Under the pieces are notes generated by a model. The model ran no database searches. It saw only the letters and a program-made list of their open reading frames with translations, and had not been told where the DNA came from. This document shows, in pieces, positions 34,269 to 42,752 of a DNA stretch of 64,000 nt. Made by a program: the position numbers and the translations under genes. Each line of letters starts with the position of its first letter. The stretch's first letter is position 1. The DNA is from MR-S7 sp000400995 (GTDB taxonomy: Bacteria > Pseudomonadota > Gammaproteobacteria > Burkholderiales > Burkholderiaceae_C): the NCBI RefSeq assembly GCF_045291395.1, contig NZ_CP152342.1:1364001-1428000 (forward strand), in the 5' to 3' direction.

Positions 34269-35153
34269 TTATTGGGTCACGTGCACTAGCGTGGTGATCG
34301 CACCATAGCAGGCAATGGCGAGAATGCTGATGCAGGTCGAGCAGGAGATGATTCTGGCGGATCTGCCCGTGCCGACATAGTAGGTCTCCATGACAATGAT
34401 GTTTGCCGCAGGCGGCAGGAAGCACAGCAGGAAGACCGTCGCCTTGTTGTTGTAGATGGCTTCGGCATGGAATGTCCAGGCCAGGTAGATGATCACCAGG
34501 CCGATCACCGCCCAACTGACCGCTCGCCACAATGCTTCCACGAGCTCATGCTTGAAGTCGCTCAAATTCATTCTTGTCTGCGACAGCCAGATGCCCAATA
34601 TCGCCATGCCCAGAAAACTCATGGTGAACGTGGCAGCTTCATGCACCGGGGAAAGATAGTGGCTTATCGCGGAGTGCAGCGGCATCAGCACGATGCCGAG
34701 GGCGACAGACAGAACCGGTGGCGAGATCAGAAGTTTCTTCGCCAGCAGGGCATTGGATTCTCCCGTGTGAGGCGACAGCAGCATGAATCCCAGGGAGTTC
34801 CCCATTACCGAACTGCCCACGTAGGCGGCGATCATTATTGTTGTGGCACCGTCGCCAAACAGGGTGCTGGCTATCGGCAGGCCCAGCCATCCGATATTGA
34901 GATAGAAGAAGCAGAGATTTCGTAAGGGGTCAGGGGAGAACCAACGGGACACCCGCATCATGACCATCATGGCGACCACGGTGCCGATGATCACCACATA
35001 CATCTCGTTGAATTTGGTCGCCACGTTGTAGGTGATGACGAACGGAATCACATACCGGGTGAGAAGCGTGGAGGCTCGATGCCTGATGCCGGGGCGGTAA
35101 CGACCAACTCCCCAGCCGAGAATGAGATAGAGCACCGGAAGAAATAAGCTCAT
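34269..35153 (-). CDS. AEC-family transporter
   Basis: 294-residue inner-membrane protein with about ten hydrophobic segments. The sequence LGWGVGRYRPGIRHRASTLLTRYVIPFVITYN and the later FFYLNIGWLGLPIASTLFG are typical of the auxin efflux carrier (AEC) family, which exports organic anions or amino acids in bacteria. Substrate unknown. Confidence 0.82.
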   Translation of the reverse strand: MSLFLPVLYLILGWGVGRYRPGIRHRASTLLTRYVIPFVITYNVATKFNEMYVVIIGTVVAMMVMMRVSRWFSPDPLRNLCFFYLNIGWLGLPIASTLFGDGATTIMIAAYVGSSVMGNSLGFMLLSPHTGESNALLAKKLLISPPVLSVALGIVLMPLHSAISHYLSPVHEAATFTMSFLGMAILGIWLSQTRMNLSDFKHELVEALWRAVSWAVIGLVIIYLAWTFHAEAIYNNKATVFLLCFLPPAANIIVMETYYVGTGRSARIISCSTCISILAIACYGAITTLVHVTQ

Positions 35154-36085
35154 TCGACTCTTCTTTCGCAGCTCCGGATGATGCAGGGGCTATACGCGGT
35201 GCGCCCGCCGACCGTGCATGCAAGCAGTCCATAGGCGCCTTCGACGCTATCGGCGGAAATCCAGCCGGAGAGCACGATGCTCAGGCACACCTGACACACG
35301 GTTGATCCTTTCGTTGAAGACGTGATACGGACAAGCGCTGACCTCGAGCCGACGGCACGTCTTGCGGGTACGCTGGATCCGATGGGCCACGTTCGTGGCT
35401 CCGGCCCGACATGCCTGCGCACGACCAGGGGTCCGGCAGGAACACGGGCTGGCGGGCGCGGGGAGAAGCCTTCTGCCAACCATGCTTCCTCGCTTGGTAC
35501 TTTGCGGCACCTGCCGGATGGGAAGGCGCGTCTGCTGGCGCGGGTTCGGCGCGCCATTGTGGACTCACGCTGCTGGTTGCTGCGGGCAGTCCACGAAGAG
35601 CTTGATCGTGCCTCGTTAAATAATGGCCTAGGTCAAAAAATAATGTAACATAGAACATACGGTCATAGTGAGCAGCGCTTGAGGCGCGCTTACTGGTTTC
35701 TGCCTCGACGGCAGGGGCGCCCAGGGCGGAATCGCCAGTTCCGAAAGCGACACGCAGCCTCTCTGTACGTTCTGGCGCCCAACGACTTCTTGGCACGTCC
35801 CGACTCGCCGGTAGATAGCACATGAGGTGTCTGGGCTATGGGATGCAGGCAAGAGCGACTTCGAGATGATCGGGGTTTGATCCTCTCGGTCTCGCCGTTG
35901 GCTGAACCTGGGGCGCCATTGCAAGTTGGAGCAGACATCTCCCATCGAGGCGATGCCAGATGCTGGGCGCTCACTGCTCATCGTGGAGCAGCCAATGCCG
36001 AAACCACCGGCATTTCGTCGCAATTTCGGCTGGCGCGAACGCCGGATGATGCTCAGCATGTGCTCATGGATTCATGGAAATGACC
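35154..36085. other. Long stretch without a supported gene
   Basis: About 930 bases between the AEC gene and the integrase-like gene. No frame on either strand resembles a known protein. It contains the fifth CCTAGG palindrome. It may be the edge of the inserted module, but no direct repeat or tRNA end was found. Confidence 0.5.
35623..35636. promoter_or_regulatory. CCTAGG palindrome, copy 5
   Basis: ATGGCCTAGGTCAA, which reads TTGACCTAGGCCAT on the minus strand, has one degenerate arm. AT-rich sequence containing AATAAT (35639-35644) follows on the plus strand. The nearest genes are more than 450 bases away on either side, so its target is unclear. Confidence 0.35.
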
Positions 36086-36098
36086 AGGAGTTGATGGC

Positions 36099-37061
36099 GT
36101 GCAAGAGCAAAAACGACTCGACGATGCGCCGGCGGAACCGAAGCGGGACTGGACGCTCTCGGTCGAGATGCTGCGCGCCGTCCTGGACGATCAGACCTAT
36201 GAGTCCGTCGCCGCGCTGCACGGCCTCACCCGCACGGCCGTCGAAAGGCGCATCAAGGCAGTTGCGCGCCGTTTGACCAGGATCATCGGCATTGACGGAC
36301 TGAATGAGGACGGTGCTGCGTTCGTGAGCCGGTTGCGCAGACACCGGCTTGCGGTGTTGACGGCGCTGGACTCGCTTGACACCTTCGACGTGCTATCGGA
36401 ACCGGACCAGGGCAATCCCCGAATCCTGACCGCAGACGAGATCACCACGGGGGCAAGGCGCATCCGCAATCGCAGCCACCAGCCGCTCGAAGACCTCGCG
36501 CTTTACTACATGCTCTTCGCCACCGCGGCCCGGCCGCTTGAGATCGCGCGGCTGGAGGTGCGCGACTACCTCGACACCCAGGGCCAGGTACGGCGAACCT
36601 CGCAAATCCGCGCGGCAGTGGCGATCACTGGCCGGCCTCGTCCCGTGTATTTCCGCAGCGCGCACCTGGATGCGGCGATGGACGACTACCTGACCGATCG
36701 CGCGCGCCGTGGACTGGGCGTGGGCATCGAAGAACGGTTTCGAGGGCTTGCCCAGACCAGTCGACTGTTCCTGTCGTCAACCGGAACGGGGTTCAAGATC
36801 ACGCCCTACGGTGAGGAAGGGCAGAGGCGGTTCCTCTGCCGGGCGATCCAGGAGACCTACCGCAAGCTGTTCCGCTACGCGGGTTTCAAGGGCGTCACTG
36901 CATTGACCGTGCGCCACACGGTGGCCGACCGGCTCTATGCCAGGGGTGCGGACGAATCCCAGGTGGGCTTGCTGTTAGGGATCGCGGAACGCAGTGCAGT
37001 GCGCGAGCAGTTCCCGCGCCGGCAGCCGACGATGGACGAACTCACCCAGGACCTGGTGTAG
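36099..37061 (+). CDS. Tyrosine-recombinase-like protein, probably catalytically altered
   Basis: 320 residues. The central ATAARPLEIARLEVRDYL holds the first active-site arginine, and LTVRHTVADRLYARGADESQVGLLLGI resembles the H-x-x-R box. The second histidine of the usual LGH is isoleucine, and the usual C-terminal tyrosine segment reads AVREQFPRRQP, with no tyrosine. It may be a non-catalytic recombination or regulatory protein of mobile elements. GTG 36099 follows CAGGAG. First gene of the module that runs to about 48306. Confidence 0.7.
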   Translation: MQEQKRLDDAPAEPKRDWTLSVEMLRAVLDDQTYESVAALHGLTRTAVERRIKAVARRLTRIIGIDGLNEDGAAFVSRLRRHRLAVLTALDSLDTFDVLSEPDQGNPRILTADEITTGARRIRNRSHQPLEDLALYYMLFATAARPLEIARLEVRDYLDTQGQVRRTSQIRAAVAITGRPRPVYFRSAHLDAAMDDYLTDRARRGLGVGIEERFRGLAQTSRLFLSSTGTGFKITPYGEEGQRRFLCRAIQETYRKLFRYAGFKGVTALTVRHTVADRLYARGADESQVGLLLGIAERSAVREQFPRRQPTMDELTQDLV

Positions 37062-37066
37062 CGGCG

Positions 37067-38290
37067 ATGGACGAGAACACGCCCGACCTCCCGGCCAGCG
37101 GCCAGCGATTCGCCATCCGCGGCAGCGTCTTCGCCGCGGACGATCCGGGCCTTCAGGAGGCGCTGGCGCAGATCCATGACACGGCGGAGCGCCCGCGCTG
37201 CCTGTGCGTGCGGGGCGGCATCGATATGTATGTGGCGCGGCACTGCCGCTACGTGGTCAAGCGCATGCCCGAAACTGGCAAGCTACACCATCCATCGTGT
37301 CCGTCCTACGAGCCGGACAGCGCATATTCCGGCCTGGGCGAGCTGACGGGTGACGCGGTGCTGGAGACACAGCCGGGCCGTGTCGAGTTGCGTGTGAACT
37401 TCCCCTGGGCCCGCGTCGACGGACGGTCCATCGCGCGCAGCGAACCGAAGGAACCTGCGGAAGTCTCCGTGCCGCGCCGCCGCATGTCGCTGCGCGCGGT
37501 GCTGCACTTCCTGTTCGAGCGCGCCGGGTTCAATCGCTGGACGCCGGCCATGGCGGGGCGGCGTAACCAGGCGGTGCTGCGCAAGTACCTGCTCGAGGCC
37601 GCCACCGAGATCGACATCAAGGGGGTTGCGCTATTGGAGCGGCTCTATGTGCCAGAGCCCTTCAACGAGACGTCCAAGGCCGAGATCGCGCAGCGTCGCC
37701 GCGAGAAGCTGGCCGTCCTGCAGCCCCGTGACGGCCAGGCGCCTCTGGCACTGGTGGTCGGCGAGTTCAAGGCCTGCGACCGCCTGGACCCGGCCAGCCG
37801 CATCTGGATCAAGCACATGCCGGATGCGCCCCTTTTGATGGCCACGCGCAGTTGGGATCACCTGGCGCGCGTCAACGCCGCACTGCTGGAAGCGCGCGAC
37901 GCCGACACCGGCCATCGCGTGCGGCTCATCATGGCCGCGCTGATCCGCGCCCGCCGCGAGTTCACCTACGAGATCGACGCCGCGACGCTGATGCTCATCA
38001 GCGAACAGTGGATTCCCGTCGAGGGCGTGCACGAGCTGCCCCTGATCGACATGCTGGTGGCGCGACAGAGGCGCTTTCTCAAGCCGTTGCGCTATGACGC
38101 GCCCCACGCGGGCAGCTTTCCGAACGTGCTGCTGCTGGACGCCGGGCCGAGCCCGGTTCCCCTGCACGCCATGAGCGCATTCGTCACCTCGAAAGAGCGG
38201 ATGGCGAAGGAGAAGGCGGTTGCATCCCAGAACTGCTGGGTCTGGTGGCCCGACAAGGCCATGCCGGCGCTGCCCGCGCCCGCTTCTTGA
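37067..38290 (+). CDS. DUF1173 family protein
   Basis: 407 residues. It resembles the DUF1173 proteins carried by integrative elements; the N-terminal CLCVRGGIDMYVARHCRYVVKRMPETGKLHHPSCPSY-like region contains a possible Cys/His metal site, and the C-terminus ends SQNCWVWWPDKAMPALP. No enzymatic function is known. It starts 5 bases after the integrase-like gene, so the two are probably cotranscribed. Confidence 0.72.
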   Translation: MDENTPDLPASGQRFAIRGSVFAADDPGLQEALAQIHDTAERPRCLCVRGGIDMYVARHCRYVVKRMPETGKLHHPSCPSYEPDSAYSGLGELTGDAVLETQPGRVELRVNFPWARVDGRSIARSEPKEPAEVSVPRRRMSLRAVLHFLFERAGFNRWTPAMAGRRNQAVLRKYLLEAATEIDIKGVALLERLYVPEPFNETSKAEIAQRRREKLAVLQPRDGQAPLALVVGEFKACDRLDPASRIWIKHMPDAPLLMATRSWDHLARVNAALLEARDADTGHRVRLIMAALIRARREFTYEIDAATLMLISEQWIPVEGVHELPLIDMLVARQRRFLKPLRYDAPHAGSFPNVLLLDAGPSPVPLHAMSAFVTSKERMAKEKAVASQNCWVWWPDKAMPALPAPAS

Positions 38291-38402
38291 CGCACGGGGC
38301 GCTCGTTCAGTCGCAGTGCCCGGCTACCGGAGGGGTTGAAAGCGCCTTGGCGCGCGAGAGCATGAAGTGTCGAATCCCCGACGTCTCATCAAGGAGCGCC
38401 GC

Positions 38403-39209
38403 ATGGCACACCCGATCGTCAAGGTGCAGGATGGGCCGCTCGCCCTGCACACCCTGCTGGGCCAAGGGCCGGCCCGCATTCCCACGGGCGGCAAGATCCG
38501 CCCGGGCATCATGGTCCTCACGCGCAAGGCCGCCGAACGGCCCGAGGCCCAGGCCATCTATGCCCGGGGCGTGGCCGAGGGCCGCTCGTTCGAGGATATC
38601 GAACGCGCGCTGGCCGAGGCCCTCCCGCAGCTCAAGTCGCCGCTGGCCCCCCGCAACGTGCCGTGGTTCACGGTGCGCGCTTCGGATTTCCCGAACCCGG
38701 AGATCGCGCAGCAGATCCTCGACGCCTACGGCGAGGACCGCGGCCAGGGGCGCCGCCTGTACCGCTTCCCGGTGGTCTTTCCCTCGGACCACTGGCAGAC
38801 CGTGATGCCGCACGAGCTGGCGACCTGGAGCACCCACGAGAAGCGGTTCTGGTCGCAGTATTCGCCCGACGGGCAGGTGCGGCACTGCATGCGCCACGCC
38901 CCGGTGCCGGTGGACGCCACGGGCCGGCGCACGATCCGTATTTTCGGCGGGCGCAAGACCGTGGAGCGAGAGGAGAACGGCGGCCGGTGCGAACCCGAGT
39001 CCTGCCCCGAATACCAGGCCCAGCAGTGCAACCTTACAGGGCGCTTTCTGTTCTTCATCCCGGGCGTGCGCTCGATTAGCGCGCTGGAGCTGCCGACCAC
39101 GAGCTTCTACGCGATGAGCAACGCGATCCAGCGCTTCCAGGCGGTCGCGCAGATGCGCGGCGGCCGGATTTCAGGCTTCCTCGGCCGCGATCGCACGACT
39201 TTTTTCTGA
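38403..39209 (+). CDS. Recombination-directionality-factor-like protein, N-terminal part
   Basis: 268 residues ending DRTTFF at a TGA. The sequence (LHTLLGQGPARIPTGGKIRPGIMVL, a Cys/His set in RCEPESCPEYQAQQCNLTGRFLF, and TTSFYAMSNAI) matches proteins of mobile elements that databases call hydrolase or metal-binding proteins and that resemble phage recombination directionality factors. The natural continuation (LTKVLKEVPHIDEHG) is encoded in the -1 frame from 39206. ATG 38403 follows AAGGAG. See the slippery site at 39200. Confidence 0.7.
   Translation: MAHPIVKVQDGPLALHTLLGQGPARIPTGGKIRPGIMVLTRKAAERPEAQAIYARGVAEGRSFEDIERALAEALPQLKSPLAPRNVPWFTVRASDFPNPEIAQQILDAYGEDRGQGRRLYRFPVVFPSDHWQTVMPHELATWSTHEKRFWSQYSPDGQVRHCMRHAPVPVDATGRRTIRIFGGRKTVEREENGGRCEPESCPEYQAQQCNLTGRFLFFIPGVRSISALELPTTSFYAMSNAIQRFQAVAQMRGGRISGFLGRDRTTFF
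39200..39206 (+). other. Slippery heptamer T TTT TTC before a stop codon
   Basis: The zero-frame codons are ACT TTT TTC TGA, so the heptamer fits the X XXY YYZ pattern for -1 ribosomal frameshifting. After a -1 slip the next codons read CTG ACC AAG GTG, joining both halves of the protein into 440 residues. Equally, one missing T in a T7 run would explain the split. Confidence 0.4.
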
Positions 39210-39724
39210 CCAAGGTGCTCAAGGAAGTCCCTCACATCGACGAGCATGGCCGAGCCGTGCGGGTGCCGCAGTGGATCATCGAACTCGAGGCCCCGGTGGA
39301 CGTGACAGCGCTGCTGCGCGACCACGAGGACGAGGAAGCGGCTATCCAGCAGGCCCGGCTGGCGACGCAGGTGCTCGAAGGCGCCGGACCGATCGACTGC
39401 GGCGCCGTGGCGGCGGCGGTGGCGGCCGATCCGGCCACCGTGGACGCCGACGTCCTTGGCGGTGACGGCCAGTGCCGGGACGAGGCGCCGGCACGGTCGG
39501 GACCCCCGACGCTCGAGCAACTGCTGGCGCGCGCGCAGGCGATGGGCCTGGCGCCGGAGCGCTTCAATGCCTACGCCGACCGCCGCTGGGGGCGAGGCTG
39601 GCGGATCAACCCGCATGGCCGCGGCAGGGCCTGGGACGAGCTGGATCGCTACCGCAACGACCTGCACGGCTACCTCGACAAGATCGAGACCGAGCTGCGC
39701 ACCGCCACCATCCCCATCCCGTGA
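39206..39724 (+). CDS. Recombination-directionality-factor-like protein, C-terminal part
   Basis: About 172 residues in the -1 frame relative to the preceding gene: VLKEVPHIDEHGRAVRVPQWIIELEAPVD, an Ala-rich linker, and a small C-terminal domain (PTLEQLLARAQAMGLAPERFNAYADRRWGRGW). It could start on its own at GTG 39215, but no ribosome binding site is visible. Most likely it is translated as one protein with the N-terminal part, by frameshifting or because the true sequence has one more base. Confidence 0.6.
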   Translation: MTKVLKEVPHIDEHGRAVRVPQWIIELEAPVDVTALLRDHEDEEAAIQQARLATQVLEGAGPIDCGAVAAAVAADPATVDADVLGGDGQCRDEAPARSGPPTLEQLLARAQAMGLAPERFNAYADRRWGRGWRINPHGRGRAWDELDRYRNDLHGYLDKIETELRTATIPIP

Positions 39725-39738
39725 AGGAGGAACAAACC

Positions 39739-41061
39739 ATGCGCATTGCCCACTTTTCCGACCTGCACTACGGCACCAAGACCCTGGCCGAGGCCGACCG
39801 CTGTTTCGGCGCGGCCATCGACCAGGCGGCCGCGCTCGGCGCCGAGGCAGCCGTGATCTCCGGCGACGCCACTGACCATGCGCTCGACCTGCACGCGCCG
39901 GCGTCCGCCCGGCTGGCGGCGCAGGTCCGCCGGCTCGCCGACCATTGCCCCGTGTTGATGCTGCAGGGCACGTATTCGCACGAACCGCCCGGCACGCTGT
40001 CGGTCTTCCGCTCGCTGGGCGGGCGACACCCCATCCACGTGGCCGACCGGATCGGGCAGGTTGCACTCACGCGCCAGCGGCGCTGGGTGGGCTCGGCCGG
40101 CTGGTGCTTCGATGCGTTGCCCCACGACGCGGCGGCCGTGTTCTCCTGCCTGCCGACCGTCAACAAAGCCACCGTCGCGGCCACCGTTGGTCCCGGCGAT
40201 GCGGCCCAGGCGGTCGGCGACCAACTCGCGCGGCTACTCGAGGGCTTCGCGCCGACGCACCGGCTGGCGCGGGCGCGTGGCCTGCCGACGATCGGTGTCT
40301 CGCATGGCACGGTGTTCGGCTGCGTGAGCGAGCACGGCGTGCCCATGGCGGGATTCGACCACGAGTTTACAACCGGCGCACTGTTCGCCGCCGAGGTGCA
40401 GGCCTTCATGCTCGGCCATATCCACCGGCACCAGGCCTGGGCTCAGTCAGGCGGGGCAGGCGACCAGGTCATCGCCTACGCCGGCTCGATCGGGCGCTTC
40501 CACTACGGCGAGGAAGGCGAGAAGGGCTTCCTGTTCTGGGACGTCGAGGCCGAGGCCGCGTGCTGCACGCTGGTGGCCACGCCGGCGCGCCGCACCGTCG
40601 ACATCGTGTTCGAAGGGCGGCCGGACATCGAGGCGCTGCGCGAGGCGGTGGCGCGGCAGGACGTGGCCGGCGCCAGCGTGCGGGTGCGCTGGACCGTGGC
40701 CGAGGAGGACCGCAGCGCGGTGGACCGCGAAGCGATCCAGCGCGTGCTCGCTGGCGCGGCGGAAACCAAGCTGGAGGGCCGCATCGTTCCCGTGGTGCGT
40801 ACCCGCGCGGCCGGGATCTCGCAGATGACGCGGCTGGAGGACAAGCTGCGCCTGTGGGCGCGAGTCTCCGAGGTGAATGCCGAGCCGCTGCTGGCTTGCC
40901 TGGCTGCACTGGCCGAACAGTCGCCCGAGGAGCTTGCCGCACAATTGCTCAGGGATGGGGAGGACGAGGCGACGCAAGATTTCGCACCAGAGGCTCAGGC
41001 GCGGATCAGGTTGCGGGGTGGGGCGGGCGTGTTCAGTGAAGCAGCGGTTCAGGCCGAGTGA
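39739..41061 (+). CDS. SbcD/Mre11-like metallophosphoesterase nuclease
   Basis: 440 residues. Metal motifs in order: FSDLHYG (near residue 10), SGDATDH (about 39), a variant third motif QGTYSHE in place of GNHD/E, and GHIHRH (about 230). A C-terminal region may contact the ATPase. Mre11-type proteins cut DNA ends and hairpins with an SbcC/Rad50 partner; the partner-like gene lies at 42753, beyond the AbiE pair. An AAGGAGG site precedes ATG 39739. Confidence 0.82.
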   Translation: MRIAHFSDLHYGTKTLAEADRCFGAAIDQAAALGAEAAVISGDATDHALDLHAPASARLAAQVRRLADHCPVLMLQGTYSHEPPGTLSVFRSLGGRHPIHVADRIGQVALTRQRRWVGSAGWCFDALPHDAAAVFSCLPTVNKATVAATVGPGDAAQAVGDQLARLLEGFAPTHRLARARGLPTIGVSHGTVFGCVSEHGVPMAGFDHEFTTGALFAAEVQAFMLGHIHRHQAWAQSGGAGDQVIAYAGSIGRFHYGEEGEKGFLFWDVEAEAACCTLVATPARRTVDIVFEGRPDIEALREAVARQDVAGASVRVRWTVAEEDRSAVDREAIQRVLAGAAETKLEGRIVPVVRTRAAGISQMTRLEDKLRLWARVSEVNAEPLLACLAALAEQSPEELAAQLLRDGEDEATQDFAPEAQARIRLRGGAGVFSEAAVQAE

Positions 41062-41168
41062 GTGGGCTCACTTGCCCGGGCGCTGGATGGGGGCGGTTCA
41101 TGCAGCTTCTTGCTCCAGCTGCAATGCAGAAGCACCGCGCCGCGTCGGTGCCGGCCTGCAGCTGGCGG

Positions 41169-42134
41169 TCAGCGCAGCGTTTCCAGCAGGACGCCGGCTA
41201 CGGTTTCGAAATCCCCGAAAGCCTGCTCGAACGTCGGTACCTCGCCGCCGTAGATCAAGGGCAGCAGATTCCTGCTGAATTCCGCCTGGATCCTGGCGTC
41301 GCTGCGGGCTTGCCGGAGTGCGCCGCTCAGAACCTCGCATGCGGCCGCCGCGAAATCCTGGAACTGCGTGCCGAATTCCTTCTGGTCGACCGCGACGAGC
41401 GCGGGGAAGGCGCGTCGAGCGGCGGCGAGGGCATTGGGTTGACGCAGGTGGATGCAGCGTACGTCGTACAGATGCCGGACCAGCGCCGTGTCCCAGTCTT
41501 GTCGCAGCAAGCCGGCGCGGTGCTGGGCGTAGCGCCGCAGGAAGGACAGTACCTTCTCCGCGATGGTCTCGGCCACCACCACGGTTGCCACGTCGAACGT
41601 CGTTCCTTCACGTCCAGCCAATCGATCGGCCAAGCTGCCGACTTGGCAAACGACCGTCTGCAGCACGGGTGCGCGCGCCGTCAGCTCGATCTGCAGATGC
41701 GGGCGCAGGCTGGTCACGGAGGCGTAGTGGCGCGCATAGGACCACTCGCTACAGAAATAACGGTTGGCATTGAACGCCTGCCCCCTGGTCTTGTCCTCGA
41801 CCAGCCCGATGCCGACGAGGGTCTTGGACACCAGGGTCTTGAGATCGGAAAGACGCCGACGCACTTCGGATTTCGATGGTGGGGTTGCGTCCGATAGCAC
41901 GATCTTCAGGTCGGCGTCCTCGGACATGCGCTCGATCAGCCCATGGGCCTTGGACAGGCTGGTTCCTCCGCACAGCACCAACGCCACGCCATCGGGGCGC
42001 AATGCGAACAGCGCTCGAAGCGCTTCGGTCAGGTGCTCGTCCTTCTCCAGCAGGCCTGCCGTGATTCCTCCTGGACCGGCTTCCGCGGCGAGCGCGTCGA
42101 TGAGTTCCAGCCGCTCAGGCCGCAATACCCTCAT
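41169..42134 (-). CDS. AbiEii-type nucleotidyltransferase toxin
   Basis: 321 residues with the nucleotidyltransferase start LVLCGGTSLSKAHGLIERMSEDADLKI (G-G-T-S and D-x-D motifs), typical of AbiEii/AbiGii type IV toxins, which act by nucleotide transfer. It overlaps the antitoxin gene by 4 bases. The pair lies on the strand opposite to, and between, the two nuclease-complex genes. In AbiE systems the toxin gives phage abortive infection or element stabilisation. Confidence 0.85.
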   Translation of the reverse strand: MRVLRPERLELIDALAAEAGPGGITAGLLEKDEHLTEALRALFALRPDGVALVLCGGTSLSKAHGLIERMSEDADLKIVLSDATPPSKSEVRRRLSDLKTLVSKTLVGIGLVEDKTRGQAFNANRYFCSEWSYARHYASVTSLRPHLQIELTARAPVLQTVVCQVGSLADRLAGREGTTFDVATVVVAETIAEKVLSFLRRYAQHRAGLLRQDWDTALVRHLYDVRCIHLRQPNALAAARRAFPALVAVDQKEFGTQFQDFAAAACEVLSGALRQARSDARIQAEFSRNLLPLIYGGEVPTFEQAFGDFETVAGVLLETLR

Positions 42135-42532
42135 GCGCGTTCGTACTGAACCGCCTTGCCGTTGAAGCTGAGCTTGCGAGCAGTGCGGCGCTTGCCGATA
42201 TTGAGGACGATGCCGGCGGGCAGCTGGGTGCTGCGTCCCGCGTTGTAGTCCTGGGCCAGGCGGCTGGGCAGCACGTCGATGCCCAGCTTGTTCAGCGCCT
42301 CTGGGGCCAGCACTTCCAGGGGGCGCACGGGAATCGGTTTGCCCGTCAGCACGCTGGGCTTGGCCTTGGCGTAGACACCGACCCCCAGGCGGACGAACAC
42401 ACCGCCGAGCAGGAGCTGGCGCAGGGCACGCCCGACCTGCGCGGTGCTGCCGAAATGGTCGAATTCGCTGCGCAGGAACACCTCGTCGCCACGGTTGGCG
42501 ACGGAGCGTTTGATGCGATTGAGCGTGTCCAT
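42131..42532 (-). CDS. AbiEi-type antitoxin (DUF6088-like)
   Basis: 133 residues with an N-terminal winged helix (RGDEVFLRSEFDHFGSTAQVGRALRQLLLGGVFVRLGVGVYAKAK), as in AbiEi type IV antitoxins, which repress their promoter and counter the toxin without binding it directly. The C-terminal antitoxin domain seems short. First gene of the pair; a perfect inverted repeat lies at 42603-42628 in its promoter. Confidence 0.82.
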   Translation of the reverse strand: MDTLNRIKRSVANRGDEVFLRSEFDHFGSTAQVGRALRQLLLGGVFVRLGVGVYAKAKPSVLTGKPIPVRPLEVLAPEALNKLGIDVLPSRLAQDYNAGRSTQLPAGIVLNIGKRRTARKLSFNGKAVQYERA

Positions 42533-42602
42533 GTGTGTGCCCGCAAAAAGATGGTCTCTTGACCTTCATTTTACCTGTCTTGTGGATTTTACGTAAGTTG
42601 TT

Positions 42603-42628
42603 ATTGCAAAAGGATATTTGTTTGCAAT
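42603..42628. promoter_or_regulatory. Inverted repeat, probable AbiEi operator
   Basis: ATTGCAAA (42603-42610) and TTTGCAAT (42621-42628) are perfect 8-bp arms separated by 10 bases. The region is AT-rich against a GC-rich background and sits 71 bases before the antitoxin start. AbiEi antitoxins bind inverted repeats of their own promoter. Confidence 0.55.
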
Positions 42629-42752
42629 TCCCGATCATCAATGTGCCGGCGGTACGGGGATGCTTGGGCAGGGCTCTTCGGTGGCATGACGGGGCTTGAT
42701 GCGCGAAAAGGCGGTGCGAACCTGTCGTCACGACAACCGACAGGGGCGTTTC

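Noticed and set aside
35154..36085. An attachment site or tRNA gene marking the left edge of the module
   Set aside because: No tRNA-like fold and no repeat matching the right side could be found by eye.
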